Origin: an uncultured Lachnospiraceae bacterium
GTDB taxonomy: Bacteria; Bacillota; Clostridia; Lachnospirales; Lachnospiraceae
NCBI GenBank assembly: GCA_948688495.1
Contig: CAPQSW010000015.1
Coordinates: 23,111 to 52,476 of the forward strand
DNA: 29,366 nucleotides
Reading direction: 5' to 3'
Below, piece by piece: positions 23,802 through 29,366 of the stretch. Under the pieces are notes generated by a model. The model saw only the letters and a list, made by a program, of their open reading frames with translations. It ran no database searches and was not told where the DNA came from. A program made the translations under genes and the position numbers. How positions within the stretch are numbered: position 1 is the first letter of the stretch; each line of letters opens with the position of its first letter.

Positions 23802-25100
23802 TCATGCCAGAGTGGTAACTTTAGCGTTTCTGTCTTTGATGATTTTTTGTTTTTCCGCAAGGTTTGACGTATCATAAGTATAATACTTCTCGTTCACTTC
23901 CGGGGTATGACCGAGCATACTTGCCACCATAGTTACCGGAACGCCGTTCTGCCTTAAGTTGGAATTGATGGTCTTCCGCAATGCGGTAATTCCGCCGCCA
24001 TGTATTCCGAGGTGGCTTGTCAGCCTTTTTGCGCAGTCACTGATTCGCTGACCGTTGATATATCCACCCTTGCCGTCTGTAAAGACATATTCGCTGGCAC
24101 ATCCATATTCCCTTTGGACATTTCGGATTCTTTCGAGAAGGTCTTTTATTTCATCGCACATAGGGAACTGCCTTGATTTCTTTGTCTTTGTCGTATCAAC
24201 ATAAAATTCATTCTTAAGGCGGTTATGCTTTATGGAATTATGTATCAGGATGTAGCCTTCGTGGATGTCATCCCATTTCAATGCGGCGATTTCGCCAACC
24301 CTCATGCCTGTCAGCATAGCCATTTCGACACCGTAGCGGGGGATGAACATAGGTCTGTCACTGTACAGTTCTTCCAAGCCTTTTTGAATCATCAGGAGTT
24401 CATTGTCATTGAAGAACTGTTCTTCGTTGGGTTTTGCCTTTTCCTTGCAGTGTTTGCTGAACTGCTTTAGTTCGAGGAACTCAACCGGGTTGTCCGTTAT
24501 TATTTTCTCAATGCGGGCATGTTTCACGGTGTTCCGGATGTAGCTGAACATTTTCTTGCAGGATTCGCGGCATAGGCTTAAACGCTGAATCGTCTCCAAC
24601 ATGAATTTCCGGATGGTGTTCTCATTGATTTCATTCATCGGCAGCCTTTCAAAATCAGAATCCTGGAAGAACCTTGCATAATCTGAATTGTACCGTAAGA
24701 TTGAATTGCCGCTGAGTTCCAAGTCCTTTATTGCCCTCCATTCCTGGTATACCTGCCTGAATGTCGGGGCGAGGGCGGTCTTGTCTTCGCGGATATAGTA
24801 ATCAATGATGGCGTTCATCAGCCTTTCTTCGCTTACCTTGCTTACCAGCCTCCCATACGGCGGCTCAGTGCCTTCTTTTGGCAGGTAGCTGTTCCAGTTG
24901 CCGTTCCTGCCTTGCCAGTATTTGAATTTCCGTTTGTGGGTTTCTATAATTTCTGCTTTGTTCATGTCAATCATTTTCTGAACATATGCCAAGTCTATTT
25001 TACCATTTTCCATGTCCCGGAGCAAGTCTTTGGCATGGCTGATTTGTACTTGGAGGGTATGGTTCAGAACCTGCATTTCACACATATCAAGTTTCTTCAT
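23802..25100 (-). CDS. int: Tyrosine recombinase (element integrase)
   Basis: 432 residues from the ATG at 25100. It integrates and excises the element at tRNA-Pro. The N-terminal half has a charged arm/core-binding region (about 60-210; LAPTFRQVYQEW is the usual start of a SAM-like core-binding domain). The catalytic domain (about 225-432) has box I Arg in TGMRVGEIAALKWDD (R267), a beta-hairpin Lys in TTKTKKSRQFP, box II ITALRKT (R375), MLGHTPEVNEKYYTYD with H398 and probable nucleophile Y407. The first His of box II (HxxR) is Thr here. GGAGG stands 11 nt before the ATG; an in-frame GTG at 25109 is too close to the ribosome site. It lies 58 nt after rep in the same direction. Confidence 0.93.
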   Translation of the reverse strand: MKKLDMCEMQVLNHTLQVQISHAKDLLRDMENGKIDLAYVQKMIDMNKAEIIETHKRKFKYWQGRNGNWNSYLPKEGTEPPYGRLVSKVSEERLMNAIIDYYIREDKTALAPTFRQVYQEWRAIKDLELSGNSILRYNSDYARFFQDSDFERLPMNEINENTIRKFMLETIQRLSLCRESCKKMFSYIRNTVKHARIEKIITDNPVEFLELKQFSKHCKEKAKPNEEQFFNDNELLMIQKGLEELYSDRPMFIPRYGVEMAMLTGMRVGEIAALKWDDIHEGYILIHNSIKHNRLKNEFYVDTTKTKKSRQFPMCDEIKDLLERIRNVQREYGCASEYVFTDGKGGYINGQRISDCAKRLTSHLGIHGGGITALRKTINSNLRQNGVPVTMVASMLGHTPEVNEKYYTYDTSNLAEKQKIIKDRNAKVTTLA

Positions 25101-25158
25101 GGGAATCACACCCTCCTTTCCATGGGGATTTAACTGCTGTGCCCTGATTTTCCGTGCG

Positions 25159-26028
25159 TCATCCGGGCTTTTGGCTGGTTTTTGCGGTTATCAGGTAATC
25201 GGTGTCTGTCTGGGATAATGCCCCGGTCTCCCTGTCCGCGACCAGCTTGTAGATGCCGACATCAAGGACGTTCTCTCCGTCACTGCCTGTCTCCATCACA
25301 CCGAAGTTCGGCGTAAAGCTGCTTAGTTCCTCATTGTCCCTCATCTCAAAAGCGACTTCGGGTTTTGCCAAGCCCTGTGAGTTGAAGTACCGTTTCTTGT
25401 TGTACATTTCCTTGTCGGTCAGAAGGGCGGCAGTTATATATTTTGTGATATAGGTGGCGGCTCTTTCCGGGCTTTCTATCATTTCGCAGTCGCTGAACCC
25501 ATATTCCCAGTCCGTCAGGTTATATACCTGCCTGCCATGCCTGATTACCGTCTTCCCTGTTTTGGGGTTTACGGATTCCGCAAACCCAGCAGGTATGTCC
25601 CCAAGTAATCCGTGAAAATGGACAGCCCCCGACTTGTGCAGTTCCGGTATCATCAGATAATCAAATTTGTTGTATCTGTCCCGCATCAGGCGACACCATT
25701 TCAAGAGGGCTGTCTTTGCCGTATCATAATCAAGGCTGTTTATTTTTTCGGGGTTGAATGTCAGGGTGGCAAACCATTTGAAGTCGTTTGCCAGCGCATA
25801 GCCCTTTATCCGCCTGCGGATGGCGTATAGCTGCCTGCGTGTCCGTTCCTCCTGTGCCTTGTCGGACAGCACCGGATTTTTCTTTTTTGCGGATGGGAAC
25901 CGTCTTTCCCCGGTATGCCTTATCCGGGGGTAATGGTACGCCGTTATTTCTATCCGCCCATTCCCATAGTCAGTTGTCTTGCGGTTGTATTCCCCGGAAT
26001 AGCCTTCCGGGTAAACGTCAATTGCCAT
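25159..26028 (-). CDS. rep: Rolling-circle replication initiator (HUH endonuclease)
   Basis: 289 residues. The HUH-type single-strand nicking fold is shown by motif I FATLTFN (86-92), motif II VHFHGLL with metal ligands H137 and H139, and motif III TYITKYI with the candidate catalytic Y193 or Y197 and K196. Such proteins nick one strand at an origin and start rolling-circle replication; in mobile elements they can also act as a relaxase for transfer. The ATG at 26028 has GGAGG 8 nt upstream; the open frame extends 89 codons further up through hairpins and does not look coding. The C-terminal 70 residues match nothing I recognise. Its neighbours are a DNA pump and an integrase, so it probably processes the excised circle. 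Confidence 0.87.
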   Translation of the reverse strand: MAIDVYPEGYSGEYNRKTTDYGNGRIEITAYHYPRIRHTGERRFPSAKKKNPVLSDKAQEERTRRQLYAIRRRIKGYALANDFKWFATLTFNPEKINSLDYDTAKTALLKWCRLMRDRYNKFDYLMIPELHKSGAVHFHGLLGDIPAGFAESVNPKTGKTVIRHGRQVYNLTDWEYGFSDCEMIESPERAATYITKYITAALLTDKEMYNKKRYFNSQGLAKPEVAFEMRDNEELSSFTPNFGVMETGSDGENVLDVGIYKLVADRETGALSQTDTDYLITAKTSQKPG

Positions 26029-26299
26029 ATCCTTGCCTCCGTTGTGGTGTGCTTTCCGGTTCTTTCCGTCGCAACATTGCCTTATGTCAAGTAGGCAATG
26101 TTGCGCAGTGCCTCCCACCTTCCGCCGTGCAGTCAGGCGGTAAGCCGCATGCCCGCTTTCCCGGCTGCTGCGTATTTGCAGCGCATGCCATGCTTGGGAT
26201 GGCAAGCCATCCCAAGCGCCATGCCCCACCATGCGCAGCCATCGGGAATGCAGAATGCGCTTTCCGCGAGCCACACGGCAGCCGGCAGAAGGCATTGCG
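26029..26299. promoter_or_regulatory. Hairpin-rich spacer upstream of rep, candidate nicking origin
   Basis: About 270 nt without a convincing gene. Two long perfect inverted repeats stand out: GCAACATTGCCT/AGGCAATGTTGC (26071-26104, 12-bp stem, 10-nt loop) and GCTTGGGATGGC-AA-GCCATCCCAAGC (26192-26217, 12-2-12). Neither has a T tract on either side as a terminator would. A location just upstream of an HUH Rep is typical for a double-strand origin or oriT; this is inference. Confidence 0.5.
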
Positions 26300-26503
26300 T
26301 CACGTTTTCCGCTTTCGGAAGGCAGGGCTGAAGTAAAAGCCGTCAGAGACAGCCGCCCGGTAGCCCTTCTCTGCCAACTGTGGTTTTTCCTTCAGGTAGT
26401 CCAGCGCATACCACCGCGCCATCTGCCTTTTGTCCGTGCTGACAATGTAAGCCTTGCCGTCCTCAAGCTCAAATGCGTATAATAATTTAACGACCTTCTC
26501 CAC
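26300..26503 (-). CDS. Small conserved-looking element protein, unknown function
   Basis: 67 residues, not recognised. It starts with GTG at 26503, and AGGGAGG lies 6 nt upstream, inside the last codons of the FtsK-like gene. The 17-bp overlap suggests translational coupling. The sequence looks like a compact alpha/beta protein (VVKLLYAFELEDGKAYIVST, then MARWYALDYLKEKPQLAEKG) without membrane or metal motifs. Its place between the pump and Rep suggests a role in transfer or replication, but that is only context. Confidence 0.7.
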   Translation of the reverse strand: MEKVVKLLYAFELEDGKAYIVSTDKRQMARWYALDYLKEKPQLAEKGYRAAVSDGFYFSPAFRKRKT

Positions 26504-27839
26504 AGCGCGCCTCCCTGTCCTTTAGCTGTGCCAGCAGGTTCAGGCTTTTGCGCGGCGTCTGGGGCATCCGGGGCGTTTTGATGTAGGCAAGCCCCCCTGT
26601 CCTGGGCGTGACGGCATAGCCTTCGCCGACGCCGCCTTTATACGCGGCGGCTATGTCTTTTTTGTATGCGCCCGTTGCCTGGTGGAAGGTTTCTTCCGAT
26701 ACCAGCCCGCCCAGGATGATGCGCGTCTGGCATTGCTCCGTGATGGACTTTGGCAGGCTGGTGGCGTTTAGTTTCTGCGCTGAAACCACCAGCGAGAATC
26801 CGGCAGCCCTGCCCTTCAATGCCAGCTGCCCGAGCAGTTTTTCGATTTCTTCCCGTTCTTTTCTGCTGGCGAAACTCAGCACGGACAGGATTTCATCAAA
26901 AAACAGGAAGTGCATTTTAAGCCCCAGGGATTCTATGCTGCTGCCTTTCCCGGATGCAAAATATTTGGCATACCTTTCTTCCATTTCCTGTACAAGCGAG
27001 GCAAGGAGCCGGATGATTTCTTCCGTGCCTGTGGCTACCGTGACGCCTGAATGCCTGAACATCCTCCCGAAGTCGGAGTTTTTCGCGTCTATCACATATA
27101 GCTTGTGCATCCGCTTGAGTACCATGCCCGCCAGGTAATGCAGGAACATTGTCTTGCCCGCGCCGCTTGGGGCGGTCAGCAGGATATGCAGCGCCTCGCT
27201 GCCAATGTCCCAACATACATTGCCGTAAATGGGTATCGGTTCATAATCCGGGCTTAGGCTGCCCCCGCTTTCCGGCTCTGGGCTGCCTTCCTCTATCAGC
27301 CCTATCCCATCATAACGTTTAGGGGGGTTCCCGAGTATGTAGCGGGCTTTGCTGTCCGTTTCCTCATATTTGAGCAGGTTTTCCCCAAAGTATTGGGAAA
27401 GTTTCATCCCCATGCCGGCAGTGTCGCCCACCAGCCCGTTAGGGTATAGGTCAATGATGGTATTCTTCCCATTTGCCGCATACTGCCACCTGACGGACTG
27501 GTACAGCGTCCCATCTGTTTTGGGGTTGATGAACAGCCGTGTAAATAAAACCAGTTTTTTTCGCACGGCCAGCCATCTGACCGGGGAGTATTTTGACAAT
27601 AAGGCCATTGCCGTCCCGAAGGCCATTAACAGGCTTGCGCCCGTGAGGAACATATTGGCAGTTAACGTGGCAATTGCCGGGGAAAATATTTTGCCGCCAA
27701 AGAATGAGATGAAGAGCGGCAATGAAATAAATGCCAGTGATATTGCCAGCAATAGTTGTTTGAAAGTCCTTACGGCGTTGCCGTCCGTCCTTAGTTTTAA
27801 GTTTTTCATTTTAGGCGTTGTCATTTTTCTGGTTTCCAT
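26487..27839 (-). CDS. FtsK/SpoIIIE-family DNA translocase (TcpA-like coupling protein)
   Basis: 450 residues. Two N-terminal membrane helices (about 26-49 and 56-80) anchor a cytoplasmic ATPase. Walker A is APSGAGKT (223-230), Walker B FLFFDE (311-316), then SAQ (353-355), an FtsK-type pattern. In Tn916-like elements the Orf21/TcpA relatives act as coupling proteins that deliver DNA to a T4SS; in actinomycete elements FtsK-like TraB alone moves double-stranded DNA. No FtsK gamma-type C-terminal DNA-binding domain is present. The ATG has GGGAGG 8 nt upstream. It overlaps the preceding gene by 29 bp and the next by 17 bp, so the three form a coupled operon. Confidence 0.88.
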   Translation of the reverse strand: METRKMTTPKMKNLKLRTDGNAVRTFKQLLLAISLAFISLPLFISFFGGKIFSPAIATLTANMFLTGASLLMAFGTAMALLSKYSPVRWLAVRKKLVLFTRLFINPKTDGTLYQSVRWQYAANGKNTIIDLYPNGLVGDTAGMGMKLSQYFGENLLKYEETDSKARYILGNPPKRYDGIGLIEEGSPEPESGGSLSPDYEPIPIYGNVCWDIGSEALHILLTAPSGAGKTMFLHYLAGMVLKRMHKLYVIDAKNSDFGRMFRHSGVTVATGTEEIIRLLASLVQEMEERYAKYFASGKGSSIESLGLKMHFLFFDEILSVLSFASRKEREEIEKLLGQLALKGRAAGFSLVVSAQKLNATSLPKSITEQCQTRIILGGLVSEETFHQATGAYKKDIAAAYKGGVGEGYAVTPRTGGLAYIKTPRMPQTPRKSLNLLAQLKDREARCGEGR

Positions 27840-28281
27840 CCTGTCCCCCTCCCTTCACTTCTTCAATTTTAGTCACAAGCAGTTTGAGGCCTTTCGCTGA
27901 GTAGCCGTTGAATTTCCCGCCAGCCATGTTCGCGTCAAGCGCAAAGGCATAGTCAACGATGCGGAAAGGCTTGTTGATTGCGTCCATGGGGTTGATTTCC
28001 GTCCCCACCAGCGTAAAGCTGACATTCACTATGTCCATGAGGGACGTGCCGGACACGCTTTCCACTTTCTGGGTGGTTATGCCCGTTTCCCCATTCTTAA
28101 AAGGGTTCCGCACTTTTTTGGGGATGACAGGGTTTGGCACGCTGACGTGCCGCCTTACCGCCTCCTGGACGTCCGGCATGGCCATCAATTCTTTGAGGCT
28201 TACATCTGGGAAAAAGGTTTTTCCAACAGCGGGTTCCACGTTGTTTGCAGTGTTTTTGTTTATTAAAGCATTCTTATCCAT
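27811..28281 (-). CDS. Element protein of unknown function ahead of the DNA pump
   Basis: 156 residues, not recognised with certainty. The N-terminus is polar (DKNALINKNTANNVEP), then a helix (LKELMAMPDVQEAVRRH), a Pro/basic segment (PVIPKKVRNPFKNGETG) and a beta-rich C-terminal half (IVNVSFTLVGTEI, FRIVDYAFALDA, GLKLLVTKIEEV), ending in a Gly/Asn/Gln tail. Its position directly before the FtsK-like gene matches the small DUF961-type genes (orf22/orf23) of Tn916-like elements; sequence similarity to them is not evident to me. The ATG at 28281 follows AAAGGAG at 8 nt; an upstream in-frame extension to 28323 crosses that site. Its 3' end overlaps the pump gene by 29 bp. Confidence 0.8.
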   Translation of the reverse strand: MDKNALINKNTANNVEPAVGKTFFPDVSLKELMAMPDVQEAVRRHVSVPNPVIPKKVRNPFKNGETGITTQKVESVSGTSLMDIVNVSFTLVGTEINPMDAINKPFRIVDYAFALDANMAGGKFNGYSAKGLKLLVTKIEEVKGGGQDGNQKNDNA

Positions 28282-28370
28282 TTCCTTTTCTCCTTTCTGG
28301 ATAACATTTGTTGTTGTTTGCAACGGGTAGGTTTACCGTCATGCCCGGGACGGATTGGCAAAAGTGCCAT
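28263..28370 (-). CDS. Possible 35-residue leader peptide
   Basis: A short frame starting MALLPIRPGHDGK and ending RKWIRML, very basic in its second half. It has a near-perfect ribosome site (GAAAGGAGG, 9 nt before the ATG) and ends 19 nt inside the 156-residue gene, so its translation could control ribosome access to that gene's start. The frame begins inside the first of the two tandem repeats; the second copy has ACG where this one has ATG. Unproven. Confidence 0.35.
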   Translation of the reverse strand: MALLPIRPGHDGKPTRCKQQQMLSRKEKRKWIRML

Positions 28371-28673
28371 GCTGGATGTCCTCCTTTCAGAAAATTCAGG
28401 TGTCATTTACCTGTTAAGGCTATCTTAGAACAAGGCATAGCCAGCCGCTTAGACATTCCCAAAAAAATTTGGTGGAAGGCTGTTTTTTTGCGGATGGGCA
28501 GTTTAGCGTCATGCCCGGGACAGGGTGGTTAAGGTTAGCCGTGCCGTGAATCCCCCCCTTTCTGAAACAGGGTGTCCCCCTGCCTGTTAAGTCTATTGTA
28601 AGGCAGGGCATAGCCAGCCAAGTGGCTATGCCTTAAATCTGGGAAAACTTTTTTGCCGCGCGGTTGCGGGCTG
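28331..28673. repeat. Two tandem imperfect ~170-bp repeats
   Basis: Copy 1 is about 28331-28500, copy 2 about 28501-28673. The opening 21 bp (GTTTASCGTCATGCCCGGGA and a C) agree at 20 of 21 positions, offset 170. CCTTTC, CAGG...CCTGTTAAG and a 13-bp block GGCATAGCCAGCC (28434-28446 and 28607-28619, offset 173) are also shared. Copy 2 adds a perfect stem GGCATAGCC/GGCTATGCC (28607-28632). The repeats fill the only long gap in the element's leftward operon. Confidence 0.8.
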
Positions 28674-28684
28674 ATACAGCCCGG

Positions 28685-29032
28685 TCATTCCCTTGGTTTG
28701 GCAGATTTTAGGATTTCTAGCAAATCGCGGTCTAACGCCCCTGATAGTTTCAGGACGGTTAGCAGGCTGACATTGCAGCTTTCGCCGGACAGGTAATTCT
28801 TATATGCAGATAGGCTGATGCCAGCCTTTTCTGCCAAGGCTGCCTGTGTGTAGGCGTTTTGGGGACTGTGAAAACCACCATTTGATTTTTCCAATGCCGC
28901 TAGGCGTTTTTTCCGCATATCTTCAATTTCAGACATGACATTGCCTATGTAATGGCTTAGTGTTGTGTCATCAAGTTCCCTGTCAGCAATGCGTTCAAGT
29001 TCTAACGCCCTGTTTAATTCTTTTAGTTTCAA
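28685..29032 (-). CDS. XRE-like helix-turn-helix regulator of the element
   Basis: 115 residues. An N-terminal charged helical region (1 to about 55, ELNRALELERIADRELDD) is followed by an HTH segment: YTQAALAEKAGISLSAYKNY, then LLTVLKLSGALDRDLLEIL. It probably controls the operon it opens or the divergent promoter at 29214. The start is unusual: TTG at 29032, directly after eight A's, with no ribosome site and a stop codon 9 nt upstream in frame. An upstream GTG (near 29051) preceded by AAAGGAAAG would be in frame if one A of the run were skipped. The next in-frame ATG is residue 33, which would still keep the HTH. Confidence 0.75.
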   Translation of the reverse strand: MKLKELNRALELERIADRELDDTTLSHYIGNVMSEIEDMRKKRLAALEKSNGGFHSPQNAYTQAALAEKAGISLSAYKNYLSGESCNVSLLTVLKLSGALDRDLLEILKSAKPRE

Positions 29033-29047
29033 TTTTTTTTATTCTAT

Positions 29048-29169
29048 GGGTGCGCACCCTTTCCTTTCTGGATGGGTGCAGGCCTGCGGTTGTTTAGGCA
29101 GTTGCAACATGCCTTCGTTGATGCCATACGGCACAACAGTTGCAGCCTTTGCATTTGCAACTGCAAAGG
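29048..29169. promoter_or_regulatory. Palindrome cluster between divergent element genes
   Basis: Perfect palindromes GGGTGCGCACCC (29048-29059) and GCAGGCCTGC (29078-29087), then two overlapping inverted repeats that cannot form together: CAGTTGCA/TGCAACTG (29137-29163) and CCTTTGCA/TGCAAAGG (29146-29169). TTGCAAC-like words recur (29102-29107, 29156-29161). Operator array, or part of an origin. Confidence 0.5.
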
Positions 29170-29176
29170 TTAGGGA

Positions 29177-29241
29177 TTAAGAAATTCTTAAGAAATCTTA
29201 AGGAAAAAACAACTTGACAGCCTGTCCTCGAATGGTAATAT
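29177..29241 (+). promoter_or_regulatory. Rightward promoter with upstream dyad
   Basis: TTGACA (29214-29219), 16-nt spacer, TAATAT (29236-29241), directed toward the right edge. Just upstream is TTAAGAA-A-TTCTTAA (29177-29191) and two CTTAAG words 10 bp apart (29187-29192, 29197-29202). It drives a transcript whose first gene is outside the window. Confidence 0.65.
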
Positions 29242-29295
29242 ATTTATAGATGAGGATAAAGTTAATAAAGTTGTTTCATAAGTGTGGTGGGGTGT

Positions 29296-29343
29296 GGGGA
29301 CGTTAGTCCCCAGAAAAAGTTGTTTTTGCGTACGCAAAAACAA
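29296..29343. repeat. Two strong palindromes in the leader of the rightward transcript
   Basis: GGGGAC-GTTA-GTCCCC (29296-29311) and a perfect 24-bp palindrome (29320-29343; half site TTGTTTTTGCGT). No T run follows either. They sit 50-100 nt after the promoter, so they may be leader hairpins, an operator, or a replication or transfer origin. No coding frame is evident from 29245 to the window end. Confidence 0.6.
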
Positions 29344-29366
29344 TAATAGGACAGAATTTTTTGAAA

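Larger units (their letters stand above)
23729..29366. mobile_element. Integrated mobile element (IME or AICE-like), left part
   Basis: Starting at the 3' end of tRNA-Pro are, in order from the tRNA, a tyrosine integrase, an HUH rolling-circle Rep, a 67-residue protein, an FtsK/TcpA-like pump, a 156-residue protein, tandem repeats and an XRE-like regulator, all leftward. The DNA is richer in G+C than the flanking chromosome. The DUF-FtsK-Rep-Int order recalls the orf22/21/20 part of Tn916-type elements, but the integrase follows Rep directly and no VirB4, VirB6 or lytic transglycosylase gene appears in the 5.6 kb visible. The element runs past the right edge. Confidence 0.8.

Noticed and set aside
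26029..26295. 89-codon upstream extension of rep
   Set aside because: Runs through two long hairpins, has no ribosome site of its own, and a good ribosome site precedes the ATG at 26028.
28420..28611. 63-codon minus frame inside the tandem repeats
   Set aside because: Composition follows the repeat, no ribosome site, and the frame is not kept between the two copies.
1..29366. CRISPR arrays, rRNA genes and insertion sequences
   Set aside because: No regularly spaced short repeats, no rRNA sequence and no transposase frame were seen.

Overview
The window looks like the chromosome of a low-to-middle G+C Firmicute, most likely a gut Lachnospiraceae (Clostridium cluster XIVa). The reasons are strong AAGGAGG ribosome sites, sigma-A type promoters, a long-form hibernation factor, a loop-1 type beta-glucuronidase, and a giant secreted protein with LamG, FIVAR and Fn3-like modules. 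Its right end (about 23.73 kb to the window edge) is part of an integrated mobile element.

Layout, left to right. (1) 1-1431: a leftward bioB-bioY operon with a promoter and BirA-type operator interleaved, for biotin uptake and last-step synthesis. (2) 1506-7818: a 2055-residue secreted polysaccharide lyase-like protein with its own promoter and weak terminator. (3) 7.9-12.5 kb: housekeeping and stress genes: a tandem-domain bacteriohemerythrin, aldose 1-epimerase, a GreA-type factor, an XRE regulator, an SDR reductase and long-form HPF. (4) 12.7-18.1 kb: mostly envelope genes: ddl-murF, a PlsC-type acyltransferase, a PrcB-like lipoprotein and murA. (5) 18.1-23.7 kb: a gene-poor spacer, a beta-glucuronidase, an HD-GYP protein, a MarR regulator beside citrate synthase, and tRNA-Pro(CGG).

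(6) 23.73-29.37 kb: DNA visibly richer in G+C, starting right after the 3' end of tRNA-Pro. Its genes read leftward: an XRE-like regulator, two tandem imperfect repeats of about 170 bp, a small conserved-looking protein, an FtsK/TcpA-type DNA pump, a 67-residue protein, an HUH rolling-circle Rep, and a tyrosine integrase at the tRNA-proximal end. Several of these genes overlap. No T4SS ATPase or channel gene is visible before the window ends. The part seen fits an integrative mobilizable element, or a compact Int-Rep-FtsK element resembling actinomycete AICEs in gene content. A divergent rightward promoter and strong palindromes lie at the right edge, so the element continues outside.

The points most worth a second look are the lyase's modular architecture, the compact Int-Rep-FtsK element with its tandem leader repeats, the helically phased CTTAAG pairs at two places in that element, and a series of unexplained dyads in front of murA, ddl, uidA and marR. 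Start codons were revised wherever a good ribosome site pointed to a downstream ATG (hemerythrin, galM, greA, hpf, uidA, marR, int, rep, and the 156-residue protein).
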